Source: an uncultured Lachnospiraceae bacterium
GTDB taxonomy: Bacteria; Bacillota; Clostridia; Lachnospirales; Lachnospiraceae
NCBI GenBank assembly: GCA_910585465.1
Contig: CAJUEW010000029.1
Coordinates: 1-25,800 of the forward strand
Direction of reading: 5' to 3'
DNA length: 25,800 nucleotides
How positions within the stretch are numbered: position 1 is the stretch's first letter; each line of letters begins with the position of its first letter. The notes beneath the pieces are model-generated. The model was not told the DNA's origin. It was given only the letters and a program-made list of their open reading frames with translations, and searched no databases. Made by a program: the position numbers and the translations under genes. This document shows positions 7,540 to 15,163 of this stretch, in pieces.

Positions 7540-7577
7540 GGAGCCAGTGAAAAACCGGGATTTGAGGGGGGAATTAT

Positions 7578-8051
7578 ATGGAATGTAAAAGAATTAATAG
7601 TCGGAATAGAAATCTTATTAATGCATTTATTAAGCAGCATTGGTATACGACAACAATGATTATTCGTGGCAAGGAAGTTGATATGACTAAGGCAGAAGGG
7701 TTTTTCTTTGGTGAAGAGAAAAATATTATTGGTTTGATAACATACATAGTTTATAACGATATATTAGAGATAACATCTCTTGATAGTCTACAGGAAAATC
7801 AAGGAATTGGGAGTAAACTTGTAGAAGCTGTTATACATGAGGCTATGGAAAGAAAATGTCAAAAGATTGTTCTTATAACAACCAATGATAACATTAATGC
7901 TATTAAATTCTATCAAAAAAGAGGATTTGACATGGCACATCTGTTTCGTAATGCATTAGATATTTCAAGAAAATTAAAGCCAGAGATTCCTTTAATAGGT
8001 GAAAATTCTATACCCTTGCGTCATGAAATAGAATTTGAACTATTTATATAA
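7578..8051 (+). CDS. GNAT-family N-acetyltransferase
   Basis: A 157-aa single-domain acetyl-CoA-dependent acetyltransferase. The GNAT core is visible: beta4 DILEITSLDSL, acetyl-CoA loop QENQGIGSKLVEAVI (Q-x-x-G-x-G), and beta5/alpha4 KIVLITTNDNINAIKFYQKRGF. The ATG at 7578 follows GAGGGGGGAATTAT. The length is normal and the frame intact. The substrate is unknown. Its base use is more AT-rich than ilvB and its surroundings are relics, so it may be acquired. Confidence 0.87.
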   Translation: MECKRINSRNRNLINAFIKQHWYTTTMIIRGKEVDMTKAEGFFFGEEKNIIGLITYIVYNDILEITSLDSLQENQGIGSKLVEAVIHEAMERKCQKIVLITTNDNINAIKFYQKRGFDMAHLFRNALDISRKLKPEIPLIGENSIPLRHEIEFELFI

Positions 8052-8168
8052 AACCCAATTTATCGAGTCGCGATATCAACTAAATATCACCAGCACAAAA
8101 CCGTTGCTGCATGGAAACATACACAACCATGCATTGTTCCGAAAACAATAGAGTATTATTCCTTTTGG

Positions 8169-8197
8169 TTGATAATATTCCGAAAATAAGATATACT
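8169..8197 (+). promoter_or_regulatory. Promoter of the Fic gene with repeated TTCCGAAAA
   Basis: TTGATA (8169-8174) and TATACT (8192-8197) with 17-base spacing. The nonamer TTCCGAAAA occurs at 8137-8145, upstream of the -35, and again at 8178-8186, inside the spacer. These two direct copies could be operator sites, perhaps for the Fic protein's own N-terminal DNA-binding helix. Confidence 0.65.
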
Positions 8198-8223
8198 ATT
8201 GAAAGAAGGGAGATGCGATCTTT

Positions 8224-9135
8224 ATGTATATAACGGTAAAGCAGGCAGCAGAAAAGTGGGGGATTTCTGACAGACGAGTGCGTATACTTTGCTCGGAAGG
8301 AAAAATTTCGGGAGCCACACTAGAAGGGCGCAGCTGGATGATCCCATCAGATGCGAAAAAACCACAGGATGGACGTTTTAAAGCGACAGAAAGTTTAATG
8401 ACAGCCATAGACAGGAAGAAAAGAGAACTTGATACCAGACGCCCGTTGACTGAGGGTGAGTTGGAACGCTTGACTGAGGAATTCATTATTGAATATACTT
8501 ATAATTCAAATGCAATTGAGGGAAACACCCTAACCCTTCGTGAAACGGATATGGTTTTGCGTGGTCTGACGATTGACAGAAAGCCGTTAAAAGATCATAT
8601 GGAAGCAGTCGGGCATAAAGAAGCGTTTGATTTTGTGCGGGATTTGGTAAAAGAGCAGATTTCTTTATCAGAGAGTATTATCAAGCAGATACACTATCTT
8701 GTATTAGCGGATAAACGGGAGGACCGGGGGGTTTACAGAAGAATCCCAGTCAGAATTATGGGTGCGAAACATGAACCAGTACGGCCCTATTTGATCCAGC
8801 CTAAAATGGAACAGTTGTTGGAAACTTATAGGAATAGTACAGATCATATCATTCCTCGGCTCGCACGATTCCATATTGAATTCGAAGGGATTCATCCTTT
8901 TATAGACGGAAATGGCAGAACCGGGAGACTGCTTATAAATTTGGAATTGATGAAAGCCGGATATCCGCCAATTGATATTAAATTTGCAGACCGGATTTCT
9001 TATTACAATGCATTCGATGAATACCATGTAAAGCATAATCTTGGTGCGATGGAAAAGTTGTTTGCAGGTTATGTGAATGCAAGACTGGATAGTTATTTGG
9101 AAATGTTAGACAACAAAAATATACAAAAAAGTTAA
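8224..9135 (+). CDS. Fic-domain protein with N-terminal helix-turn-helix
   Basis: A 303-aa protein of the Fic/DOC superfamily, which typically transfers AMP or another nucleotide to hydroxyl side chains of target proteins. Residues ~1-45 resemble a MerR/excisionase-type winged helix (MYITVKQAAEKWGISDRRVR). The inhibitory helix motif TYNSNAIEGN lies near residues 95-105, marking a class II Fic with its self-inhibitory segment N-terminal. The catalytic motif HPFIDGNGRTGR is complete (~220-231), with the preceding ARFHIEFEGI helix. The start is ATG 8224 after GAAGGGAGAT. No antitoxin gene is adjacent, consistent with in-built inhibition. The target is unknown. A role in stress, toxin-like growth control or phage defence is only possible. 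Confidence 0.88.
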   Translation: MYITVKQAAEKWGISDRRVRILCSEGKISGATLEGRSWMIPSDAKKPQDGRFKATESLMTAIDRKKRELDTRRPLTEGELERLTEEFIIEYTYNSNAIEGNTLTLRETDMVLRGLTIDRKPLKDHMEAVGHKEAFDFVRDLVKEQISLSESIIKQIHYLVLADKREDRGVYRRIPVRIMGAKHEPVRPYLIQPKMEQLLETYRNSTDHIIPRLARFHIEFEGIHPFIDGNGRTGRLLINLELMKAGYPPIDIKFADRISYYNAFDEYHVKHNLGAMEKLFAGYVNARLDSYLEMLDNKNIQKS

Positions 9136-9264
9136 TGGCTGCGGAAAATGAAAGAGCAACTATTAAAAGTTAAGTAGATAATTGAAAAAATTCAAAAGAA
9201 ATTTTGTGGAAAAAACATGACAATAAAGCCTGTTGTCAGGCAGGCTGACGTGAGTTAAACGGAT

Positions 9265-9780
9265 TTATGCTTTTGGAACGTAAGGCTGATTGCTTTTAAG
9301 GACGGCATAAATGATGTTGCACATTTTTCTAGCAACAGCTCGAACACATGTCAGATGATGTTTACCTTTCGCTTTCTTTTTCTGGTAATAGACACTTAAT
9401 ACGAGGTATTTAAAGGAAGCAATTAGGGCGGACTGAAAAATGGCTTTCCGCAGATAAGGTGATCCACGTTTGTTCATTACATTGTGAGCTGCTTCAAATT
9501 CACTGGATTGTGTGACAGTAGCATCCAAACCGGCAAAAGCCGCTAGTTTTCTGGGGCTGTCAAATTTGGAGATGTCGCCAATATCGCTTAGGATGGCCGC
9601 TCCTGTGACACTGCCAAATCTAGTAATGGTGGTAATGGGGGATTCGCAGTTTTTCCATGATGCCAGAAATTTTCGTTTCTGTTACTTTTACTTGTTTTTC
9701 GACAAAAGAAAGTTGCTCAATCAGTGTATTGAGCTGGAATATGAAGCTGTTTTTTAGATGAAACCGATTCAAAATCAATC
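9265..9780 (-). pseudogene. Decayed IS110-family transposase, 3' part
   Basis: The minus-strand frames match the C-terminal half of an IS110/IS116/IS902 transposase. It runs QLNTLIEQLSFVEKQVK, then (after a frame change at the G5 run 9637-9641) ITRFGSVTGAAILSDIGDI, PRKLAAFAGLDATV, and MNKRGSPYLRKAIFQSAL to the stop at 9265. The N-terminal DEDD RuvC-like domain is absent, so it cannot transpose. The 3' flank (9136-9264) is noncoding and contains a small GCCTG-TTGT-CAGGC hairpin (9228-9241). Confidence 0.85.
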
Positions 9781-9889
9781 GACGAAGAAAACTGGAGGGG
9801 GATTTCTTTTGAGTGAAGTGCTATACTAAAGTTGTAACGGGAGTGGCTAATAAGATATAATCAAAATCACAAGAAAAGAGGTACTCATT

Positions 9890-10192
9890 ATGTCACAAAA
9901 CTACACTCCCGAATTTAAAAAGAAGATTGTTCGACTCCACGAGGAAGAAGGACGAACCTACAAAAGTATCACCGCAGAGTATGGCGTATCCAAAGCCAGT
10001 ATCTCCAAGTGGTGCATTGAATTCAGCAAAGAATGCCAGACAGACCCTAAAGCCCAAGAAGATTATGACTCCATGAAGGAGAATCTCCGGTTAAAACGGG
10101 AGAATGAAGAATTACGGAAGGAGATCGCATTCCTAAAAAAAGCGGCGGCATTCTTTGCAAAGGAAATCTCTCCGTTATGCACGACGGAATAG
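9890..10192 (+). CDS. IS3-family transposase OrfA (element truncated)
   Basis: A 100-aa first reading frame of an IS3-type element. The N-terminal helix-turn-helix begins YTPEFKKKIVRLHEEEGRTY and continues YGVSKASISKWC. A leucine-zipper coiled coil (ENLRLKRENEELRKEIAFL) follows, then the usual end KKAAAFFAKEI. The last few residues derive from antisense gltB1 sequence. OrfB, the DDE catalytic part, is missing, so the element is dead. A promoter-like TATAAT lies at ~9855 and GAAAAGAGG precedes the start. The left end probably lies near 9810-9840. Confidence 0.85.
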   Translation: MSQNYTPEFKKKIVRLHEEEGRTYKSITAEYGVSKASISKWCIEFSKECQTDPKAQEDYDSMKENLRLKRENEELRKEIAFLKKAAAFFAKEISPLCTTE

Positions 10193-10656
10193 TCAAGCAG
10201 TGTAAATGGATGCGCGCCTCCCCACCAACCGGGAGTGTTTGTCGGATATCGTCCATGTGCCGTCCAGGAAATTCTTTTTCGTCTAACTGTAAAGATACAA
10301 GAACCGATTTTAACGACGCGGCAAAATATCTCCATATGATTGGCTCGTTTGTGATTGCCGGAATCTTTCGGGTTGGAATGATTTCTGAATGGACAATTTC
10401 AAAGCGCTCTTTTTAAGAAAGCTTCGCATTCCTTGCGTGTGCCGCGGGAATCAAAAAACATATGGAATGCATAGAAATCTTTATATTCAGGGTAAATGCC
10501 ATAACCGGCAAAACCGCCGCCTAATCCGTTGGAACGGTCATGCATGGGTTTCATGGAATTTGTGATCATTTCACCGGACATCTTATTTCCATCCTTGGAA
10601 ATTGCTGCTGAAATTGCACATCCGGAAGGGATTCTTACCTGGCCTTCGAGTTTCAT
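10165..10656 (-). pseudogene. Broken gltB1-like glutamate synthase amidotransferase domain
   Basis: Class II glutamine amidotransferase (glutamate synthase domain 1, split GOGAT type). The start at 10656 follows GAAAGGAAGG. The first 85 codons include RIPSGCAIS, with the Cys that would become the N-terminal nucleophile, and MHDRSNGLGGGFAGYGIYPE. After KRAL the frame closes at 10399, but the next frame continues with FEIVHSEIIPTRKIPAITNE and further to DEKEF. A third frame resumes at WTAHGRYPTNTPGWWGGAHP and LLDYSVVHNGEIS. So there is one frameshift near 10405, an internal loss of roughly 60 residues near 10270, and truncation at the IS3 junction near 10165. The remaining GOGAT genes are not in the window. 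Confidence 0.88.
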
Positions 10657-10691
10657 AAGTCTTGTACCTTCCTTTCAGAATAAATCAAAAA

Positions 10692-10750
10692 AGCAAAGGC
10701 GTCCGTATTAAGGGCAGGTGATTCCTGCTCTAAAAATGAACGCCTTTGCT
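10692..10750 (-). terminator. Leader terminator/attenuator of gltB1
   Basis: On the minus strand an 11-bp perfect stem AGCAAAGGCGT / ACGCCTTTGCT (10750-10740 and 10702-10692) encloses an inner hairpin GAGCAGG-AATCA-CCTGCCC and is followed by TTTTTTGATTT. It lies between the predicted transcription start (~10755) and the ribosome binding site, so it should control entry into the gene. Confidence 0.75.
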
Positions 10751-10761
10751 CATATTTTATA

Positions 10762-10790
10762 TTTATACAGCGGATGATGATTTTTGTCAA
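10762..10790 (-). promoter_or_regulatory. Promoter of the leftward gltB1 relic
   Basis: On the minus strand TTGACA (10790-10785) and TATAAA (10767-10762), spacing 17. It remains intact although its gene is broken. Confidence 0.75.
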
Positions 10791-10836
10791 TCTTTTTTTG
10801 AAGCAATAAAAAAACGATAGAAAAATTAAAAAAGGA

Positions 10837-10865
10837 TTGACAAATGATTTTAAGGGGTGTATCAT
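10837..10865 (+). promoter_or_regulatory. Promoter of glnN
   Basis: TTGACA (10837-10842) and TATCAT (10860-10865), spacing 17. The start is predicted at ~10872, immediately before the tandem terminator leader. Confidence 0.8.
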
Positions 10866-10874
10866 CCAACACGT

Positions 10875-10969
10875 AAAGGCAAGGGCGTCTTTGAGATGAA
10901 GTTCTCAGAGACGCTTTTTACTTTACAAATGAAAATACACGATTTGATATAAAAGGCAAGGGGGTCTTT
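10875..10969 (+). repeat. 18-nt direct repeat in glnN leader
   Basis: AAAGGCAAGGGCGTCTTT at 10875-10892 recurs at 10952-10969 with a single change (C to G). Each copy starts one of the two terminator modules, so the leader looks like a duplicated attenuation unit. Confidence 0.8.
10885..10919 (+). terminator. First leader terminator of glnN
   Basis: A 12-bp stem GCGTCTTTGAGA / TCTCAGAGACGC (one G-U) with hexaloop TGAAGT and then TTTTT. It begins only ~13 bases after the predicted transcript start. GTAAA (10873-10877) and TTTAC (10921-10925) could extend pairing around it. Confidence 0.75.
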
Positions 10970-11013
10970 TGCGGCGCAGGGAAAAGCGTCATGAAAGTCA
11001 TCCTTGCCTTTTT
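10951..11013 (+). terminator. Second leader terminator of glnN
   Basis: AAAAGGCAAGG (10951-10961) pairs with CCTTGCCTTTT (11002-11012). The 3' arm merges into a T-rich tract. The interior can form a small hairpin (CTTTT...AAAAG, 10966-10986). It ends ~14 bases before the glnN ribosome binding site. An earlier copy of the 5' arm at 10876-10884 could compete for the same 3' arm. Confidence 0.75.
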
Positions 11014-11039
11014 ATTTTCAAATTGAAAGGAGTGGGATT

Positions 11040-13136
11040 ATGAAGAATGTATCAGATTTTTTTGGATGTAAAGTATTTGATGACAGAGTGATGAAAGCGA
11101 ATTTATCAGCAAAGGTTTATCAATCTTTGAGAAAGACGATTGATGAAGGCGCAAAGCTTGATATTGGCGTAGCAAACGCAGTAGCGGCGGCTATGAAAGA
11201 CTGGGCGGTCGATCATGGCGCTACTCACTACACACATTGGTTCCAGCCGCTTACCGGCGTTACAGCCGAAAAGCACGACAGTTTTATATCTCCATCCCCG
11301 GACGGCGGTGTGATTATGGAGTTTTCCGGAAAGGAACTGATCAAGGGGGAACCGGATGCTTCGTCGTTTCCCTCCGGCGGACTTCGGGCTACTTTTGAAG
11401 CAAGAGGATACACAGCATGGGATCCTACTTCTTATGCGTTTATTAAGGGCAATACATTGTGTATTCCTACCGCGTTCTGCTCTTATGGCGGAGAAGCGCT
11501 GGATAAGAAAACGCCGCTGCTTCGTTCTATGGAAGCGTTAAATAAGCAGGCAATCCGTATTCTTCATCTGTTTGGAAATGACGATGTGAAATGTGTCCGC
11601 ACATCTGTAGGACCGGAACAGGAATATTTTCTCATTACAAAAGAAATGTATGAACAGAGGAGGGATCTTCGATTTACGGGACGTACTCTTTTTGGCGCGA
11701 AGCCGCCAAAGGGACAGGAGATGGACGATCATTATTTCGGAGTGATCAAGCCGCGGGTTGCAGCCTATATGGAAGAATTGAATGAAGAACTATGGAAGCT
11801 GGGAATTCTGGCAAAGACAGAGCATAATGAAGTTGCTCCGGCACAGCACGAACTTGCGCCTATCTATACAACAACAAACATTGCAACAGACCATAACCAG
11901 CTGACAATGGAAATCATGCAGAAGGTCGCGGCAAAGCATGGGCTTGTGTGCCTGCTTCATGAAAAACCATTTGCCGGGGTAAATGGAAGCGGAAAGCATA
12001 ACAACTGGTCGCTGGCTACGGATAGAGGCGTGAACCTGTTGTCGCCGGGAGAAACGCCGTATGAAAACGCACAGTTCTTATTATTTCTTTGTGCAGTTAT
12101 TAAGGCGGTGGACGATTATCAGGATCTGCTCCGTCTTTCTGTCGCAACAGCAGGAAATGATCATAGGCTTGGAGCAAACGAAGCTCCTCCGGCAGTTATT
12201 TCGATCTTCCTTGGAGAAGAATTGAATGCCGTACTGGAAGCGATTGAAAGAGGTACTCCATATGCGGGAACTGAAAAAACACAGATGAAGCTCGGCGTGG
12301 ACGTACTTCCAAAGTTTAACCGTGATACCACCGACCGCAACCGAACGTCGCCGTTTGCATTTACCGGAAATAAATTTGAATTCCGTATGCTTGGTTCTTC
12401 TAACAGCATTGCCTGTGCAAATATCATGCTGAACAGCGCGGTGGCAGAAAGTTTGAAAATCTATGCGGACAGACTGGAAAAAGCGGAGAACTTTGAAGAT
12501 GTACTGCATGAAATGATTCGCAAGACCATCAAAGACCATAAACATGTTATTTTCAACGGAAATGGGTATGACGACACATGGATTAAGGAAGCAGTGGAAA
12601 GGAGAGGGCTTCTTAATTATCGTACAACACCGGATTGTATGCCGCATTTGCTGGATGAAAAGAATGTACGGATGCTGACTTCCCACAAAGTATTTTCAGA
12701 AGCGGAGCTAAAGTCCAGATGTGAAATTATGTTGGAAAACTATTGTAAAACGGTTCTGATTGAGGCAAATACCATGATTGATATGGCAAGGACAGAGATA
12801 GCTCCGGCAGTAAGCGCATACATACTGGAGCTTGCAAATACAGCGTCGGCAAAAAAGGCGGTCAATGCTTCTATTTCATGCGGCTATGAGGAGGGACTTC
12901 TAAAAAAACTTGCAAGATTGGAAGAACAGATTGCGGTCAAGACCGATGAATTGGAAGAAACAGCGATGAGACTTACAGGTGCGGAAGATGTTGAAACAGA
13001 GTCCAATATGATTCGGGATGCTGTTTTAGGAAAAATGGGAGAATTAAGAGTTGCCTGTGATGAGGCAGAAACGATGACGGCAAAGAAGTACTGGCCATTT
13101 CCAACTTATGGCGATTTACTGTTTGGCGTAAAATAA
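11040..13136 (+). CDS. glnN: Glutamine synthetase type III
   Basis: A 698-aa cytoplasmic enzyme making glutamine from glutamate, ammonium and ATP. The length and motifs are those of the large GSIII class, not the ~450-aa GSI: FPSGGLRATFEARGYTAWDP, VGPEQEYFLI (metal-binding Glu), HNEVAPAQHELAP, and KPFAGVNGSGKHNNWSL with the ATP/metal-binding region. The start ATG 11040 is preceded by AAAGGAGTGGG. An upstream TTG at 11004 would lie inside the terminator. It has its own promoter and a two-terminator leader, and is followed 33 bp later by the Amt-PII fusion, so ammonium uptake and fixation are likely cotranscribed. The frame is intact. Confidence 0.96.
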   Translation: MKNVSDFFGCKVFDDRVMKANLSAKVYQSLRKTIDEGAKLDIGVANAVAAAMKDWAVDHGATHYTHWFQPLTGVTAEKHDSFISPSPDGGVIMEFSGKELIKGEPDASSFPSGGLRATFEARGYTAWDPTSYAFIKGNTLCIPTAFCSYGGEALDKKTPLLRSMEALNKQAIRILHLFGNDDVKCVRTSVGPEQEYFLITKEMYEQRRDLRFTGRTLFGAKPPKGQEMDDHYFGVIKPRVAAYMEELNEELWKLGILAKTEHNEVAPAQHELAPIYTTTNIATDHNQLTMEIMQKVAAKHGLVCLLHEKPFAGVNGSGKHNNWSLATDRGVNLLSPGETPYENAQFLLFLCAVIKAVDDYQDLLRLSVATAGNDHRLGANEAPPAVISIFLGEELNAVLEAIERGTPYAGTEKTQMKLGVDVLPKFNRDTTDRNRTSPFAFTGNKFEFRMLGSSNSIACANIMLNSAVAESLKIYADRLEKAENFEDVLHEMIRKTIKDHKHVIFNGNGYDDTWIKEAVERRGLLNYRTTPDCMPHLLDEKNVRMLTSHKVFSEAELKSRCEIMLENYCKTVLIEANTMIDMARTEIAPAVSAYILELANTASAKKAVNASISCGYEEGLLKKLARLEEQIAVKTDELEETAMRLTGAEDVETESNMIRDAVLGKMGELRVACDEAETMTAKKYWPFPTYGDLLFGVK

Positions 13137-13169
13137 GTTGATAAATTTAACCTGATTGGAGGAAGAAAT

Positions 13170-14927
13170 ATGGATGAAGTTATGAAAGAACTTGTGCAGG
13201 AAGCAGTATCCGGCGAAGTGTTCGGAGTCTGGTTTTTAATTGGCGCAGCATTGGTGTTCTGGATGCAGGCAGGTTTTGCAATGGTAGAGGCAGGTTTTAC
13301 CAGGGCAAAAAATGCAGGAAATATCATTATGAAGAACTTGATGGATTTTTGTATTGGAACCGTAGTATTTATACTGATTGGCTTTGGTTTGCTGATGGGA
13401 GAAGACTTGTTTGGATTTATCGGAAAGCCGGGATTCGATTTGTTTACAGCATATGCAGAGTTTGATTTTTCAAGCTTTGTATTTAACCTTGTATTCTGTG
13501 CTACAACGGCAACCATCGTTTCCGGTGCAATGGCAGAACGTACAAAATTTCTTTCCTATTGTATTTATTCCGGTGTGATTTCTGCGCTGATTTATCCGAT
13601 CGAAGCACACTGGATCTGGGGAGGAGGATGGCTTTCGAAGATTGGCTTCCATGATTTTGCCGGCTCCTGTGCGATTCATATGGTAGGTGGTATTTCCGCA
13701 TTGATCGGTGCAAAAATTCTTGGTCCCCGTATCGGAAAATTTACCAGGGATACGAGCGGAAAAGTTTTGAAAGTAAATGCATTTCCGGGACACAGCATTG
13801 CACTTGGATCACTTGGGGTGTTTATTCTTTGGCTCGGCTGGTATGGATTTAATGGTGCGGCTGCAACTTCTATTGCGCAGCTTGGTTCTATTTTCCTGAC
13901 AACAACAGTCGCGCCGGCTGTTGCAACTGTTGTCTGTATGATCTTTACATGGATAAAATATGGAAAGCCGGATGTTTCCATGTGTCTGAACGCATCTTTG
14001 GCAGGACTTGTGGCAATCACAGCGCCGTGTGATGTGACGGATGCATTCGGTGCGGTTGCGATTGGAGTAGTTGCAGGATTTTTGGTCGTGTTTGGTGTTT
14101 GGCTTCTTGACCATATACTTCGCATTGACGATCCGGTGGGAGCAGTTGCAGTGCATTGCATGAATGGGATCTGGGGTACACTGGCAGTTGGATTATTTGC
14201 TACAGATACGGCACCCGGATACAGTATTGCAAATGCTTCGGGAGAAACTTTAACTGGTCTGTTTTATGGCGGCGGTTTTGACTTATTAAAACTTCAGTTT
14301 ATCGGTTTTGCCAGTGTCGCAGCATGGACGGCGGTTACTATAACGATTACATTTCTTGTGATCAGAGCAATTGCGGGTCTTCGTGTAGATAGAGAAGAAG
14401 AGATGGCTGGCCTTGATGCGGCAGAACATGGTCTCCCTTCTGCATATGCAGGTTTTGCAATGCTTCCAGAGTATATTGAAGAGGGAAATGATCCTGTGGT
14501 GGTATCCGGTGATACTCCGGTTGCGGAAGCAATCCCTGTTAAGAAAGTACCTGCATTTGAAGAAGGAACTCCGAAGTTTACAAAGATTGAGATTGTCTGC
14601 AAGGAATCCAAATTTGAAGCATTAAAGAATGCAATCATGAAGCTTGGAATTACTGGTATGACAGTATCCCATGTCTTAGGATGCGGGATTCAGAAAGGCA
14701 AACCGGAATATTACCGTGGTGTACAGGTTGAAGCGAATCTGTTTCCAAAAGTACAGGTGGACATCGTAGTCAGCGCCGTTCCGGTCCGCAGGGTGATTGA
14801 CACAGCGAAGAAGGTACTTTACACAGGACACATTGGAGATGGAAAGATTTTTGTTTATGATGTGGAAAATGTGGTAAAAGTGAGAACCGGTGAAGAAGGT
14901 TTTGACGCCCTTCAGGATGTGGAATAA
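13170..14927 (+). CDS. amt: Ammonium transporter fused to a C-terminal PII (GlnK) domain
   Basis: A 585-aa membrane protein. Residues ~10-420 form the Amt channel of about 11 helices, with FWMQAGFAMVEAGFTRAKNA, AHWIWGGGWL, HMVGGISALIGA and GWYGFNGAA. After a ~50-residue acidic/proline linker, residues ~471-585 form a complete PII domain. It starts KIEIVCKESKFEALKNAIMK, has a T-loop GKPEYYRGVQVEANLFPKVQ, and ends TGHIGDGKIFVYDVENVV. In most bacteria GlnK is a separate protein that plugs Amt when nitrogen is ample. Covalent fusion suggests built-in gating by ATP/ADP and 2-oxoglutarate. GGAGGAAG lies before the ATG. It sits between glnN and the asparagine synthetase region. Confidence 0.95.
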   Translation: MDEVMKELVQEAVSGEVFGVWFLIGAALVFWMQAGFAMVEAGFTRAKNAGNIIMKNLMDFCIGTVVFILIGFGLLMGEDLFGFIGKPGFDLFTAYAEFDFSSFVFNLVFCATTATIVSGAMAERTKFLSYCIYSGVISALIYPIEAHWIWGGGWLSKIGFHDFAGSCAIHMVGGISALIGAKILGPRIGKFTRDTSGKVLKVNAFPGHSIALGSLGVFILWLGWYGFNGAAATSIAQLGSIFLTTTVAPAVATVVCMIFTWIKYGKPDVSMCLNASLAGLVAITAPCDVTDAFGAVAIGVVAGFLVVFGVWLLDHILRIDDPVGAVAVHCMNGIWGTLAVGLFATDTAPGYSIANASGETLTGLFYGGGFDLLKLQFIGFASVAAWTAVTITITFLVIRAIAGLRVDREEEMAGLDAAEHGLPSAYAGFAMLPEYIEEGNDPVVVSGDTPVAEAIPVKKVPAFEEGTPKFTKIEIVCKESKFEALKNAIMKLGITGMTVSHVLGCGIQKGKPEYYRGVQVEANLFPKVQVDIVVSAVPVRRVIDTAKKVLYTGHIGDGKIFVYDVENVVKVRTGEEGFDALQDVE

Positions 14928-14984
14928 AAGTCAGGACAGATAGAAACTAAATATTGCAAAGGCATTTGAGAAAAGAGAAGTAGT

Positions 14985-15163
14985 ACAGGCGGTCACTTAC
15001 AGCGAGTGTGGAATGGTGAGAGCCGCATAGCAGAGCCTGTATGAATAACACTTTTTGAGCTGCAATCTGAACGGGAATTTCTTAGTAGGTGCGACGTTAT
15101 GTCAGGCGTTAATGACGGAATCAGTTGATGGTTTAGAAATGAGACAAAAGATAGGTGGCACCG
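14985..15163 (+). promoter_or_regulatory. T-box leader, asparagine type, lacking its terminator
   Basis: The hallmarks appear in order. The stem I base is ACAGGC (14985-14990) pairing GCCTGT (15035-15040). A GGTGAGAGCC distal-loop element lies near 15014-15023. A specifier region ATGAATAACAC has codon AAC (Asn) at 15047-15049 followed by a purine. The linker is CTGAACGGGAATTTCTTAGTAGG. The T-box core is AGGTGGCACCG (15153-15163). The UGGC bulge would pair with a tRNA ending GCCA, matching the G73 discriminator of tRNA-Asn. AAC specifier, UGGC and the downstream asnB all agree. No terminator hairpin or U-run follows. The sequence runs straight into asnB codons, so attenuation should be lost. 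Confidence 0.85.

Noticed and set aside
10885..10919. Firm assignment of the glnN leader hairpins to the ANTAR RNA family
   Set aside because: Gene context fits, but the hexaloop UGAAGU does not clearly follow the A1/G4 pattern I know, so it is kept only as a hypothesis.
11004..11039. TTG start extending GlnN by 12 residues
   Set aside because: It lies in the 3' arm of the leader terminator. ATG 11040 has a strong ribosome binding site and the expected N-terminus.
12081..12686. 201-codon minus-strand frame inside glnN
   Set aside because: It is the antisense shadow of a conserved enzyme and has no recognisable domain.
13676..14161. 161-codon minus-strand frame inside amt
   Set aside because: It is antisense to conserved membrane helices. 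Its low-complexity Thr/Ala/Pro composition is typical of complementary coding shadow.
15155..15157. GTG as a normal start codon for asnB
   Set aside because: It sits inside the T-box core, directly after an in-frame TAG, has no ribosome binding site, and would give a protein without the catalytic Cys.
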